The translations under genes were made by a program, and so were the position numbers. The notes beneath the pieces were generated by a model. It was not told the DNA's origin. It was given only the letters and a program-made list of their open reading frames with translations, and did not search any database. Of a stretch of DNA of 14,395 nt, positions 1 through 6,493 are shown piece after piece. The stretch spans positions 1 through 14,395 of the forward strand of contig JBBQNQ010000073.1 in assembly GCA_038330095.1 (NCBI GenBank), read 5' to 3'. The DNA comes from JBBPZA01 sp038330095. GTDB lineage: Bacteria > Actinomycetota > Thermoleophilia > Solirubrobacterales > Solirubrobacteraceae. The stretch's first letter is position 1, and every line of letters begins with the position of its first letter.

Positions 1-1
1 G

Positions 2-433
2 CGGCTGCAGATGTTCCACATGCGCGAGCTGGTGCGCATCGGCGAGCCCGAGACCGTCGCCGCGTGGCGCGACGGGTGGCGCGACCGCGCGCTCGCGCTG
101 CTGCGCGGGCTGGGCCTGGAGGCCGACTTCGACGTCGCCACAGACCCGTTCTTCGGCCGCGGCGGGCGCATGCTCGCCGCCAGCCAGCGAGAGCAGGCGC
201 TGAAGTTCGAGATCCTCGTCCAGATCGCCGGGCCCGAGCCGACGGCGCTCGCCTCCTTCAACTACCACCAGGATCACTTCGCCGAGGCCTTCGGAATCAT
301 CATGGCCGGCGGCGGCGAGGCCCACACCGCGTGTCTGGGCTTCGGCCACGAGCGCGTCGTCCTCGCGCTGCTGCGCACGCACGGGCTCGAGCCCGAAGCC
401 TGGCCGGAGGAAGTCCGCGGTCGCCTGTGGTGA
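2..433 (+). CDS. Amino acid:[carrier protein] ligase, C-terminal part (gene cut by window start)
   Basis: The reading frame is open from the first bases and ends in TGA at 431-433, so only the last ~143 residues of a gene that starts upstream are visible. The ATG at 11 is internal. The text matches the catalytic core of class II seryl-tRNA-synthetase-like amino acid:[carrier protein] ligases: FHMRELVRIG near the left edge, SFNYHQDHF in the middle, and CLGFGHERVVLAL near the end as motif 3 with its class II arginine. Characterised relatives activate a small amino acid with ATP and load it on the phosphopantetheine arm of a dedicated carrier protein instead of tRNA. They bind Zn through two Cys and one Glu; the E of MRE and the C of ACLGFG sit where two of these ligands are expected. 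The carrier protein gene, usually adjacent, is not in the window and may lie to the left. Family assignment is strong; the amino acid used is unknown. Confidence 0.85.
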   Translation, partial: RLQMFHMRELVRIGEPETVAAWRDGWRDRALALLRGLGLEADFDVATDPFFGRGGRMLAASQREQALKFEILVQIAGPEPTALASFNYHQDHFAEAFGIIMAGGGEAHTACLGFGHERVVLALLRTHGLEPEAWPEEVRGRLW

Positions 434-558
434 ACCACCCCGGTGGCCGCTCGGATGCGTTGATCCTCGGCAATAGGCAAGCTACAGCCACCATGCCCAC
501 CTCTCTTCGCCTTCCGGCCTGCACGGCGCAGCGCCGGCGCCGCCCCGCGGGGACCGCG

Positions 559-1380
559 CTAGGCCGCTTTGGAGGCCGCGACCAGGTAGTGCCACCCGGT
601 GCCGCGCAGCCCCGGAACGCCCGCGTCAGCGAGCCGCTGGAGGCTCCGGTGCAGCGCGATCGCGCGCGGCTCGCTGAGCAGCGCGCGGCGTCTGACCGTG
701 AACGGCCCGAAGCCGACGGTCCGCCGTGCGACCGGCTTCATCCCGGCCGCACGCAGCATGTCGTCCACGTGAACGGGGAAGTGCAGCCGCGATCCCACCG
801 GGGCGCCGGAGCCGGTCCCCCCTCGGCGCGCCCTTGCGAAGCGCACGTAGGCGGGGTTGCCGCGCGGATTGGTGAAAGCCGTCAGCCGGGCTCGGTTGTC
901 CGCTGTGAGGACCAGGGGCGCGCCGGCTGCGAGCACGCGCGCCGCTTCGGCGACCGCGGCCGCGGGCATGGGCAGCCACGGCAGCACCCCGACGGCCACG
1001 GCGGCGTCGAACGCCCGGTCGGGAAAGGGGAGGACGTCGGCCGGCGCAACCTCGGTCGTGACCGATGTGGCGCCGGCGCTGCGGGCTCGCTCTCGCGTCC
1101 GGGCGACCATCTCGGGACTGATGTCGACAGCGTGCACCGCGTAGCCGCGCCCGGCCAGCTCCACGGTCAGAAAGCCGGCGCCGCAGCCGATTTCGAGCAG
1201 TCGCGTTCCCCTGGGCAGTTCGAAGGCGTCCAGCAGCTCCAGCACCGCGGCCTGGCGCTCGCGGTAGATGTGGCTCTGGAGGTCGTCGCGCCGGTAGACG
1301 TCCTCCCAGTAAGCCGCCTCGTCGTCGAAGTACGCCCGCATGGGGTCCGGCGCCGGGCGCGCCGCCGGGCCGCCGGTCAC
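559..1380 (-). CDS. Class I SAM-dependent methyltransferase (Methyltransf_11/UbiE-like)
   Basis: The product is 273 aa. Motif I is LLEIGCGAG at about residues 61-69, with the post-I acidic loop AVDIS at 84-88, a motif II/III area around FPDRAFDAAVAVGVLPWLP (119-137) and a second half of mixed alpha/beta character. This is a Rossmann-fold methyltransferase that uses S-adenosylmethionine, probably cytoplasmic; the acceptor cannot be read from the sequence. I chose the GTG at 1380 because AAAGGCGG lies about 5 nt upstream. An ATG at 1341 (MRAYFDD) is an alternative that loses only a Pro/Ala-rich lead. It is transcribed away from comA across a 41-bp gap and converges on the amino acid:carrier protein ligase. 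It could act on the product of either flanking gene set, but nothing proves it. Confidence 0.85.
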   Translation of the reverse strand: MTGGPAARPAPDPMRAYFDDEAAYWEDVYRRDDLQSHIYRERQAAVLELLDAFELPRGTRLLEIGCGAGFLTVELAGRGYAVHAVDISPEMVARTRERARSAGATSVTTEVAPADVLPFPDRAFDAAVAVGVLPWLPMPAAAVAEAARVLAAGAPLVLTADNRARLTAFTNPRGNPAYVRFARARRGGTGSGAPVGSRLHFPVHVDDMLRAAGMKPVARRTVGFGPFTVRRRALLSEPRAIALHRSLQRLADAGVPGLRGTGWHYLVAASKAA

Positions 1381-1421
1381 CGCAGCCGCCTTTCGCTCGA
1401 GCGGTTCACCACCATGGGGCG

Positions 1422-2237
1422 ATGGTAATGCCGGACGGCCGCGGGTCCCCCGCCGCGTACCTTCGCGACATCGGCTTGGGCGACTTCGCTCGCGCCACCA
1501 GCCCGTTCGACCCCGGCTATGACCCGCTGACGGTCGAGGGCCACCTCGACCAGAGCGCGCATCTGATGGCCTCGATCAAGATCTCGATGGCGTGCTGGAT
1601 GATCGCCGACGAGGCCGCCACGCGTCGAAAGATCGATGCGGCCACTCGTGCCGGCGTCCCGAGCGTGGCCGGCGGCGGCCCGTTTGAGATCGCGGTGGCC
1701 CAGGACCGCCTTGACCACTACCTCGACCTGTGCGCCGGGATGGGGCTGACGCGGATCGAGTGCGCGGAGGGCTTCACCGAGTTGCCGCACTCGCCAGAGC
1801 GGCTCATCGCCATGGCCTCCGAGCGGGGACTCGAGGTCGAGTTCGAGCTCGGCGAGAAGCACTCCGGTTCCTTCTCGTCCGCTGAGGTCGACCGGCTGAT
1901 CGACCAGGGGCGCACCTGGCTCGACGCGGGCGCCTGCCGCGTGGTGGTCGAGGCCCGCGAGAGCGCGCAGGGCGTGGGCCTGTTCAGCGAGGGAGGGAGC
2001 TTCGACGCCCGCCTGGCCGAGCGCTTCGTCGAGGCACTCGGCTTCGAGGCGGTGGTCTTCGAGGCGCCGCTGAAGCAGAGCCAGTTCGCGATCCTCGACC
2101 ACTTCGGCCCCGAGGTGCGCCTGTCCAACGTGCGCCTGGAGGAGCTGTTGCGTGTGGAGATCTACCGGCGCGGGCTGCACTCCGACGCCTTCCTGCGCGA
2201 CAACCTGCGCCCGCGTCCGCCGGACGGCGCGCCGTGA
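1422..2237 (+). CDS. comA: Phosphosulfolactate synthase (ComA family)
   Basis: The 271-aa product has the whole ComA pattern in order: ASIKISMACW (50-59, the conserved strand with Lys), SVAGGGPFEIAV (81-92), RIECAEGFTELP (111-122), EFELGEKHSG (140-149) with the Lys at the family's catalytic position, DAGACRVVVEAR, and FEAPLKQSQFAILDHFGP near the C-terminus. ComA adds sulfite to phosphoenolpyruvate to give (R)-2-phospho-3-sulfolactate in a TIM-barrel fold. It is the first step of the PEP-dependent coenzyme M route and of sulfolactate formation in some bacteria. One oddity is RLSN where many relatives have a VNLGN-like sequence. ATG at 1422 and ATG at 1428 are both possible starts; GGGGCG lies just upstream. 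The stop overlaps the comB start (GTGA), so the two are probably translationally coupled. Confidence 0.88.
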   Translation: MVMPDGRGSPAAYLRDIGLGDFARATSPFDPGYDPLTVEGHLDQSAHLMASIKISMACWMIADEAATRRKIDAATRAGVPSVAGGGPFEIAVAQDRLDHYLDLCAGMGLTRIECAEGFTELPHSPERLIAMASERGLEVEFELGEKHSGSFSSAEVDRLIDQGRTWLDAGACRVVVEARESAQGVGLFSEGGSFDARLAERFVEALGFEAVVFEAPLKQSQFAILDHFGPEVRLSNVRLEELLRVEIYRRGLHSDAFLRDNLRPRPPDGAP

Positions 2238-2947
2238 GCCCGACCGTCGCCATCGACTGCTTCCACGAGCACCTCCCGCCCGGGGCGCGAGACGCGACGA
2301 TCGTCGCCATAGACGTGATCCGGGCCACGACCACGGCCATCACCGCCGTGGTCGCCGGGTGGCGCTGCTTCGTGGCGGGCTCGATCGAGGCGGCAGTCCC
2401 GCTCGCCGCCCGGCTCGCCGATCCCGTCCTCGCCGGCGAGCTCGGGGGCAACCAGCCCTATGGCTTCCACCTGCAGAACAGCCCCGTCGCGGTGGCCGAC
2501 GGCGCCGGCCACCAACGTCCGCTGGTGCTTCTCTCCACCTCGGGGACCCGCCTGATGGCCGAGGCCGGGCACGGTGAGCACGCCTATGCCGCCTGCCTGC
2601 GCAACACGAGCGCGACGGCGAGAGTCCTGATCGGGCGCGGTGCGCCGGTGATGCTGCTCGGAGCCGATTCGCGCGGGGAGTTTCGCGAGGAGGACCAGCT
2701 CTGCGCCGCGCGGATCGCCTCCGCGCTGGTCCAGCAGGGCTTCGAGCCGGCCGACCAGTCCACGGCGCGGGTGATCGAGCAGTGGTCCGGCGCGCCGGAC
2801 GAGGCCTTTCTGGACGGTCGCAGCGCAAGGTACCTGCGGGACACCGGCCAGGACGCCGACCTGGATTTCGTGCTCGGCCACGTCGATGACCTCAACGCGG
2901 TCTTCCCGGTCACCGGGGACGAGATCCGCATGGCGCCGCTGCCGTGA
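2234..2947 (+). CDS. comB: 2-phosphosulfolactate phosphatase (ComB family)
   Basis: The 237-aa product carries the ComB signature blocks: AIDVIRATTTAITAVVAG (25-42), LAGELGGNQPYGFHLQNSP (66-84), the small-residue loop LLSTSGTRLM (99-108; TSGT replaces the more usual TNGT) and LLGADSRGEFREEDQLCA (141-158). ComB is a Mg-dependent acid phosphatase that removes phosphate from (R)-2-phospho-3-sulfolactate to give (R)-3-sulfolactate, directly using the ComA product. It starts at a GTG that overlaps the comA stop by 4 bp and ends with another GTGA overlap into the ATP-grasp gene, so three genes are read as one unit. The later coenzyme M genes (ComC dehydrogenase, ComD/E decarboxylase) are not seen here, so sulfolactate itself may be what the cell wants. 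Confidence 0.88.
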   Translation: MSPTVAIDCFHEHLPPGARDATIVAIDVIRATTTAITAVVAGWRCFVAGSIEAAVPLAARLADPVLAGELGGNQPYGFHLQNSPVAVADGAGHQRPLVLLSTSGTRLMAEAGHGEHAYAACLRNTSATARVLIGRGAPVMLLGADSRGEFREEDQLCAARIASALVQQGFEPADQSTARVIEQWSGAPDEAFLDGRSARYLRDTGQDADLDFVLGHVDDLNAVFPVTGDEIRMAPLP

Positions 2948-4179
2948 GCATGAGCAGCGTCGACACCTCGACGCCGATGCTCGTCATCGCGCTGAACCAC
3001 GAGCCGCTGCGCCATCGGGCGCTCCCGCTCGCCCGCAGCGCGGGCCGGATGGGCGTAGAAGTCCACGCTGTGCGCTCCGGCGAGTGGACTCCGGCCGCGC
3101 TCTCGCGCTACCTGGCGGGCGGCCTCGTGGTTCCCCACAAGGCGTCGGCTGAAGCCTGGGTGGAGAACCTCCTGCGCATCGGCCGCCGGCTCGGCCGGGT
3201 GGTGCTTGTGCCCATCGACGACGCTGCGGCGGTGCTCGTCGAGGACCACGCCGATGCGCTCTCCGAGTGCTTCCTGTTCCAGCGCCAGGAGCCCGGCGTG
3301 ACGCGAACCCTCGGGAGCAAGCGCGAGCTGCACGAGCTGTGCCTGCGGCTCGGCGTCCCCTCGCCCCACGCGGCGTTCCCGCGCTCGCGCGCGGAGGTCG
3401 CGAGGCTGTCCGCGGAGTTCGGCTTCCCCGTCGTCGCCAAGCGGATCGACGGCTGGCTCCCGTGCACCAAGGAGCGGGCGCCCAGCGTGTACATCGCCCG
3501 CGATCTCGACGACCTCCTGGACGTCTACGACGGGATGGAGTCACCCGACGAGCCCAACGTGATGCTGCAGGAGTACGTCCCCGGGCCGCCCTCGTCGGTG
3601 TGGATGTTCAACGGCTGCTTCGGCTCTGACTCCCGCCCGCTCGTGACCTTCACCGGACGCAAGCTGCGCCAGTACCCCCCTTACACCGGCTCGACCACCT
3701 TGGGCGCCTGCGACGTGAACGCCGATGTCGATGGCTCGGCGCGGCGACTCATGGCCGACGTGCGCTACCACGGGATCGTCGACCTGGGCATGCGCTACGA
3801 CGAGCGCGACGGCCAGTACAAGCTGCTCGACGTCAACCCGCGAATCGGATCCACGTTCCGCCTGTTCGTCTCCGACGAGGGGATGGACGTCCTGCGCGCG
3901 CTCTACCTGGACCTGACCGGCCAGCCGGTCCCGCCGAGCAGTCCGCCCAACGGCAGACGCTGGGTGGTCGAGCCGCTGGACGTTCTCTCCTCGGCGCATT
4001 ACTGGCGCGACGGAGAGCTCAGTCCGATGTCATGGCTGCGGTCGTTCGCGGGCGTCAGCGAGGCCGCGTGGTGGGCGGCGGATGACCCGCTTCCCGCCTT
4101 GGCAGCCGGCCTGCTGATGGCCACCTACAGCGGAGGCCGGCTACTGCGCCAGCGGCGCGCGCGCAAGCGCGGAGGCTGA
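2944..4179 (+). CDS. ATP-grasp carboxylate-amine ligase-like protein
   Basis: The 411-aa product has an N-terminal pre-ATP-grasp Rossmann-like domain (about 11-110), then the ATP-grasp fold: FPVVAKRIDG (161-170) with the nucleotide-binding Lys, VMLQEYVPG (206-214) at the hinge, and YKLLDVNPRIGSTFR (292-306) with the D/N metal and phosphate ligands. The C-terminal tail is Trp-rich (340-383). It resembles the COG3919-type carboligases of surface-polysaccharide and natural-product loci, which use ATP to activate a carboxylate for attack by an amine or other nucleophile. The GTG start overlaps the comB stop; an ATG at 2950 is an alternative. Tight coupling to comAB makes sulfolactate, or a compound made from it, a reasonable carboxylate substrate, but this is inference. 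Its last 55 bp overlap the convergent GT4 gene. Confidence 0.8.
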   Translation: MSMSSVDTSTPMLVIALNHEPLRHRALPLARSAGRMGVEVHAVRSGEWTPAALSRYLAGGLVVPHKASAEAWVENLLRIGRRLGRVVLVPIDDAAAVLVEDHADALSECFLFQRQEPGVTRTLGSKRELHELCLRLGVPSPHAAFPRSRAEVARLSAEFGFPVVAKRIDGWLPCTKERAPSVYIARDLDDLLDVYDGMESPDEPNVMLQEYVPGPPSSVWMFNGCFGSDSRPLVTFTGRKLRQYPPYTGSTTLGACDVNADVDGSARRLMADVRYHGIVDLGMRYDERDGQYKLLDVNPRIGSTFRLFVSDEGMDVLRALYLDLTGQPVPPSSPPNGRRWVVEPLDVLSSAHYWRDGELSPMSWLRSFAGVSEAAWWAADDPLPALAAGLLMATYSGGRLLRQRRARKRGG

Positions 4180-5324
4180 TCGGCGGCCAGGAAGGTCGCG
4201 ACCTGGCTCGCCTCGGCCTCGAGCGTATGCGAGCGCACGCGCGCGGTGCCGGCTGCGACCAGGCGGGCACGCAGGCCGTGGTCGTCGACCACGCGGCGCA
4301 CTGCCTCGGCCGCCCCCCCGGCGTCGCCGGCAGGGATCAGCAGCGCCGCTCCGTCCGCGGCGGCGGCGACCCCGCCGACGTCGGTGGCGACGACCGGTAA
4401 CGCCGCGGCGAACGCCTCGAAGAGCACCTGCGGCAATCCCTCGGTCCACGACACGTGGAGGAAGACGTCGCTCGACCGGTACAGGTCGAGCAGGCCGGCG
4501 TCGATGGGAACGTAGCCCCGCAGCTCCGCACGGTCGCTGACGCCGAGCGCCGCCAGCCGCTGCTCCAGCTCCTCGCGCAGCGGGCCGTCGCCGCACACGA
4601 CCAGGCGCCACGAGCCGCCGGCGCCCTGCAGGCCCGCGAGCGCGTCGGCGAGAAGCAGCGGATTCTTCTCCAGGTCGAGCCGGCCCACCGTGAGCACGCG
4701 TACCTCCCCGTCGCCGGACGGGCTCGCGTCCTGGGACGCCGGCTCCACGATCTCGTCCGCCGAGACCAGCGAGACCGCGATCTCCAACAGCCGCGGTGAG
4801 TCGCCGTAACGGCGCGCCAGCCCCGGGCCCACCACCACTACCGGGTAGCGCCGGGCGAGCGCTCGCCACAGGAACTCGAGCACGTCGCCCGTCATGTGGA
4901 TCCAGCGCCGCCCCGGATGCCGGGTGCGGTGGTAGACGCGCGTGTCCTGGCGGACGCCGAGGGCGATGCGGCGACCCCGCAGCGCCGCCAGTGCGCCGAA
5001 CGTCAGCGCGTGCACGTAGGGCCCGAGCAGCCACACGGTGTCGACGTCGTCGAGCGCGCGCCACAGGTGCTTCACCGAGCGCAGCAGCGAAGAGGCGACG
5101 CGCACGGGCTGGGTGAGGCTCGAGTAGTAGGGCAAGCCCACGAGGCCGACGTCCGCCGGTATCGGATAGTGGGAGCGACCCGGCGTGGGATCGAGTCTCC
5201 CGACGAGGACCAGGCGGTCGACGTAGGGATCGAGGGCGGTCATGAAGCGGACGAAAGCGCGCTCCCCCGATGCGCCGTCTGCGTCGCGGCGGTAGGTGTA
5301 GTCGGTGTAGACCGCCAGCCGCAT
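4125..5324 (-). CDS. Glycosyltransferase family 4 (GT-B fold)
   Basis: The product is 399 aa. The N-terminal Rossmann domain begins MRLAVYTDYTYRRDADGASG, with the glycine-containing loop that often binds the acceptor in GT4 enzymes. The C-terminal donor-binding domain has VGRLDLEKNP (213-222), LVVCGDGPLREEL and the E-x7-E motif in EGLPQVLFEA (E295, E303). It should transfer a sugar from a nucleotide donor, with retention, to a growing lipid-linked glycan at the inner face of the membrane. The frame stays open far upstream (to 5873), but the ATG at 5324 overlaps the stop of the GT2 gene (TGATG) and begins a normal GT4 N-terminus, so I start there. GT2 and GT4 form a - strand pair. The 3' end overlaps the ATP-grasp gene by 55 bp. 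Sugar and linkage are unknown. Confidence 0.87.
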   Translation of the reverse strand: MRLAVYTDYTYRRDADGASGERAFVRFMTALDPYVDRLVLVGRLDPTPGRSHYPIPADVGLVGLPYYSSLTQPVRVASSLLRSVKHLWRALDDVDTVWLLGPYVHALTFGALAALRGRRIALGVRQDTRVYHRTRHPGRRWIHMTGDVLEFLWRALARRYPVVVVGPGLARRYGDSPRLLEIAVSLVSADEIVEPASQDASPSGDGEVRVLTVGRLDLEKNPLLLADALAGLQGAGGSWRLVVCGDGPLREELEQRLAALGVSDRAELRGYVPIDAGLLDLYRSSDVFLHVSWTEGLPQVLFEAFAAALPVVATDVGGVAAAADGAALLIPAGDAGGAAEAVRRVVDDHGLRARLVAAGTARVRSHTLEAEASQVATFLAADQPPRLRARRWRSSRPPL

Positions 5325-6484
5325 CAGCCGGTGGCCTGCCCGGCGGTCCCGTTGAGCGTCGGTGCGGCGACCGGCTCGCGAGCGGGCCCGCCGGCGTTGG
5401 CCGCGTCCCTGCGCCCTGCGACCCTCGCCAGCGCCCGCCACGGGACGCCCCAGCGGCGGCAGCCGTCCAGGAACCCGACGCCGTTGGCGAAGTGCATGGT
5501 CACCAGCGCGGCCGGCATCAGCGCGGTCTCGCGGGGCCCAACGCCGCCGGGAGCCTTCGCGGAGGTGGCGAGCAGCGCCAGGGCGTAGGCGCCGAGGCCG
5601 GTACGCGCGATCGCGCGTACCCGCCGCGGGGCGACCACCGAGGCGACCGCATCGAGCACCAGGGCCGGTGGGAGGAGCGCGGATCGGCGCAGGCTCGCGG
5701 GGTGGCGGCCCGCGGTCTTGGCCCTGTAGGCCCCGTAGCCGCGGTACTGGCGCCACAGGCCGGAGAGCGACTCCCGCGGCCGGTAGCGCGCTGCCATCAC
5801 GGGAAGGCAGACGATCCGCTGGCCCGCACGGTGAAAGCGGGCGGCCATCTCTGAGTCCTGGTTGCGCGGCCACCCTTCGTCCCAGCCTCCGTGGGCCAGC
5901 ACCGTGTCACGGCGCCAGACGCCTGCGAACACCCCCGTGTCCAGCTCGTACTCCTCGCCCGCCCCGTCGCCGTCCGACCCCCACTTGCGCGAGGCGCCCT
6001 GGCCGAGCCGCGTCCCGAGAGCCGCGCTCACCGCCCGCGAGACCGGACCTTCGCCCACGGGGACCTGGGGCCCCGCGACCCAGTCCGCGCCGCCCTCCCG
6101 CAGGCGTTGGACCCCGGCGATCAGGTAGCCGGGCGGATAGACCGTGTGGCCGTCCATGCGCGCGACGAATTCGCCGCGCGCCTCGCGCAGGCACGCATTG
6201 AGCCCGCTGGCCGTTCCCTGGAGAGGGTTGTCGATGACGCGAATGCGCCGATCCTCGCGCCCGAGCCGCTCGAGCTGGTCACGGGTGTCGTCCGTCGAGC
6301 GGCCATCTGCGAAGATGAACTCGAGGGTTCCCGGGAACCGCTGCTCGCGCATTGCCGCGACGGTCGCCTCGAGGTGCTCGCCCTCGTTGAGCACGGGAAT
6401 GAGCACGCTCACGTCGACGGGGACAGGGTCATCGGAGGGGGCCATTCGTCCAGGGAGCAGTACGGTGCTTGGGGCGGTTGCCAT
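5324..6484 (-). CDS. Glycosyltransferase family 2, ExoA-like, membrane-associated
   Basis: The product is 386 aa. The GT-A domain starts VDVSVLIPVLNEGEHL (23-38), then FADGRSTDDT (58-67), the metal-binding region ARMDGHTVYPPGY (108-120) and WPRNQDSEMAARF (205-217), where the usual N-E-D is N-Q-D. Hydrophobic stretches around 268-285, 296-308 and 322-336 suggest membrane segments at the C-terminus. The DGH-Y pattern and layout are like ExoA of succinoglycan synthesis, which adds glucose to a lipid-linked intermediate in the cytoplasmic leaflet. The start at ATG 6484 lies only 9 bp from the divergent Wzz-like start; a second Met at 6445 (MAPSDDP) would leave about 48 bp for promoters and is equally good. 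It is the first gene of a two-gene unit with the GT4. Confidence 0.87.
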   Translation of the reverse strand: MATAPSTVLLPGRMAPSDDPVPVDVSVLIPVLNEGEHLEATVAAMREQRFPGTLEFIFADGRSTDDTRDQLERLGREDRRIRVIDNPLQGTASGLNACLREARGEFVARMDGHTVYPPGYLIAGVQRLREGGADWVAGPQVPVGEGPVSRAVSAALGTRLGQGASRKWGSDGDGAGEEYELDTGVFAGVWRRDTVLAHGGWDEGWPRNQDSEMAARFHRAGQRIVCLPVMAARYRPRESLSGLWRQYRGYGAYRAKTAGRHPASLRRSALLPPALVLDAVASVVAPRRVRAIARTGLGAYALALLATSAKAPGGVGPRETALMPAALVTMHFANGVGFLDGCRRWGVPWRALARVAGRRDAANAGGPAREPVAAPTLNGTAGQATG

Positions 6485-6493
6485 AGTAGGATC

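Noticed and set aside
427..446. Overlapping inverted repeats GTGGT-GA-ACCAC and CCACC-CC-GGTGG at the end of the ligase gene
   Set aside because: Loops of two bases are too short for full stems and there is no T-run, so I do not call a terminator.
64..1428. Long + strand open frame (454 aa) across the ligase end and the methyltransferase
   Set aside because: Arg/Ala/Gly/Pro-rich low-complexity translation typical of GC-rich shadow frames; it overlaps two genes with clear family motifs.
5325..5873. Upstream extension of the - strand GT4 frame
   Set aside because: The translation is shadow-like and lies over the GT2 gene; the ATG at 5324 starts the recognisable GT4 N-terminus.
5891..6493. Upstream extension of the Wzz-like frame
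   Set aside because: It lies antisense to the GT2 gene, has no Wzz features, and the first membrane span follows the ATG at 6494 at a normal distance.
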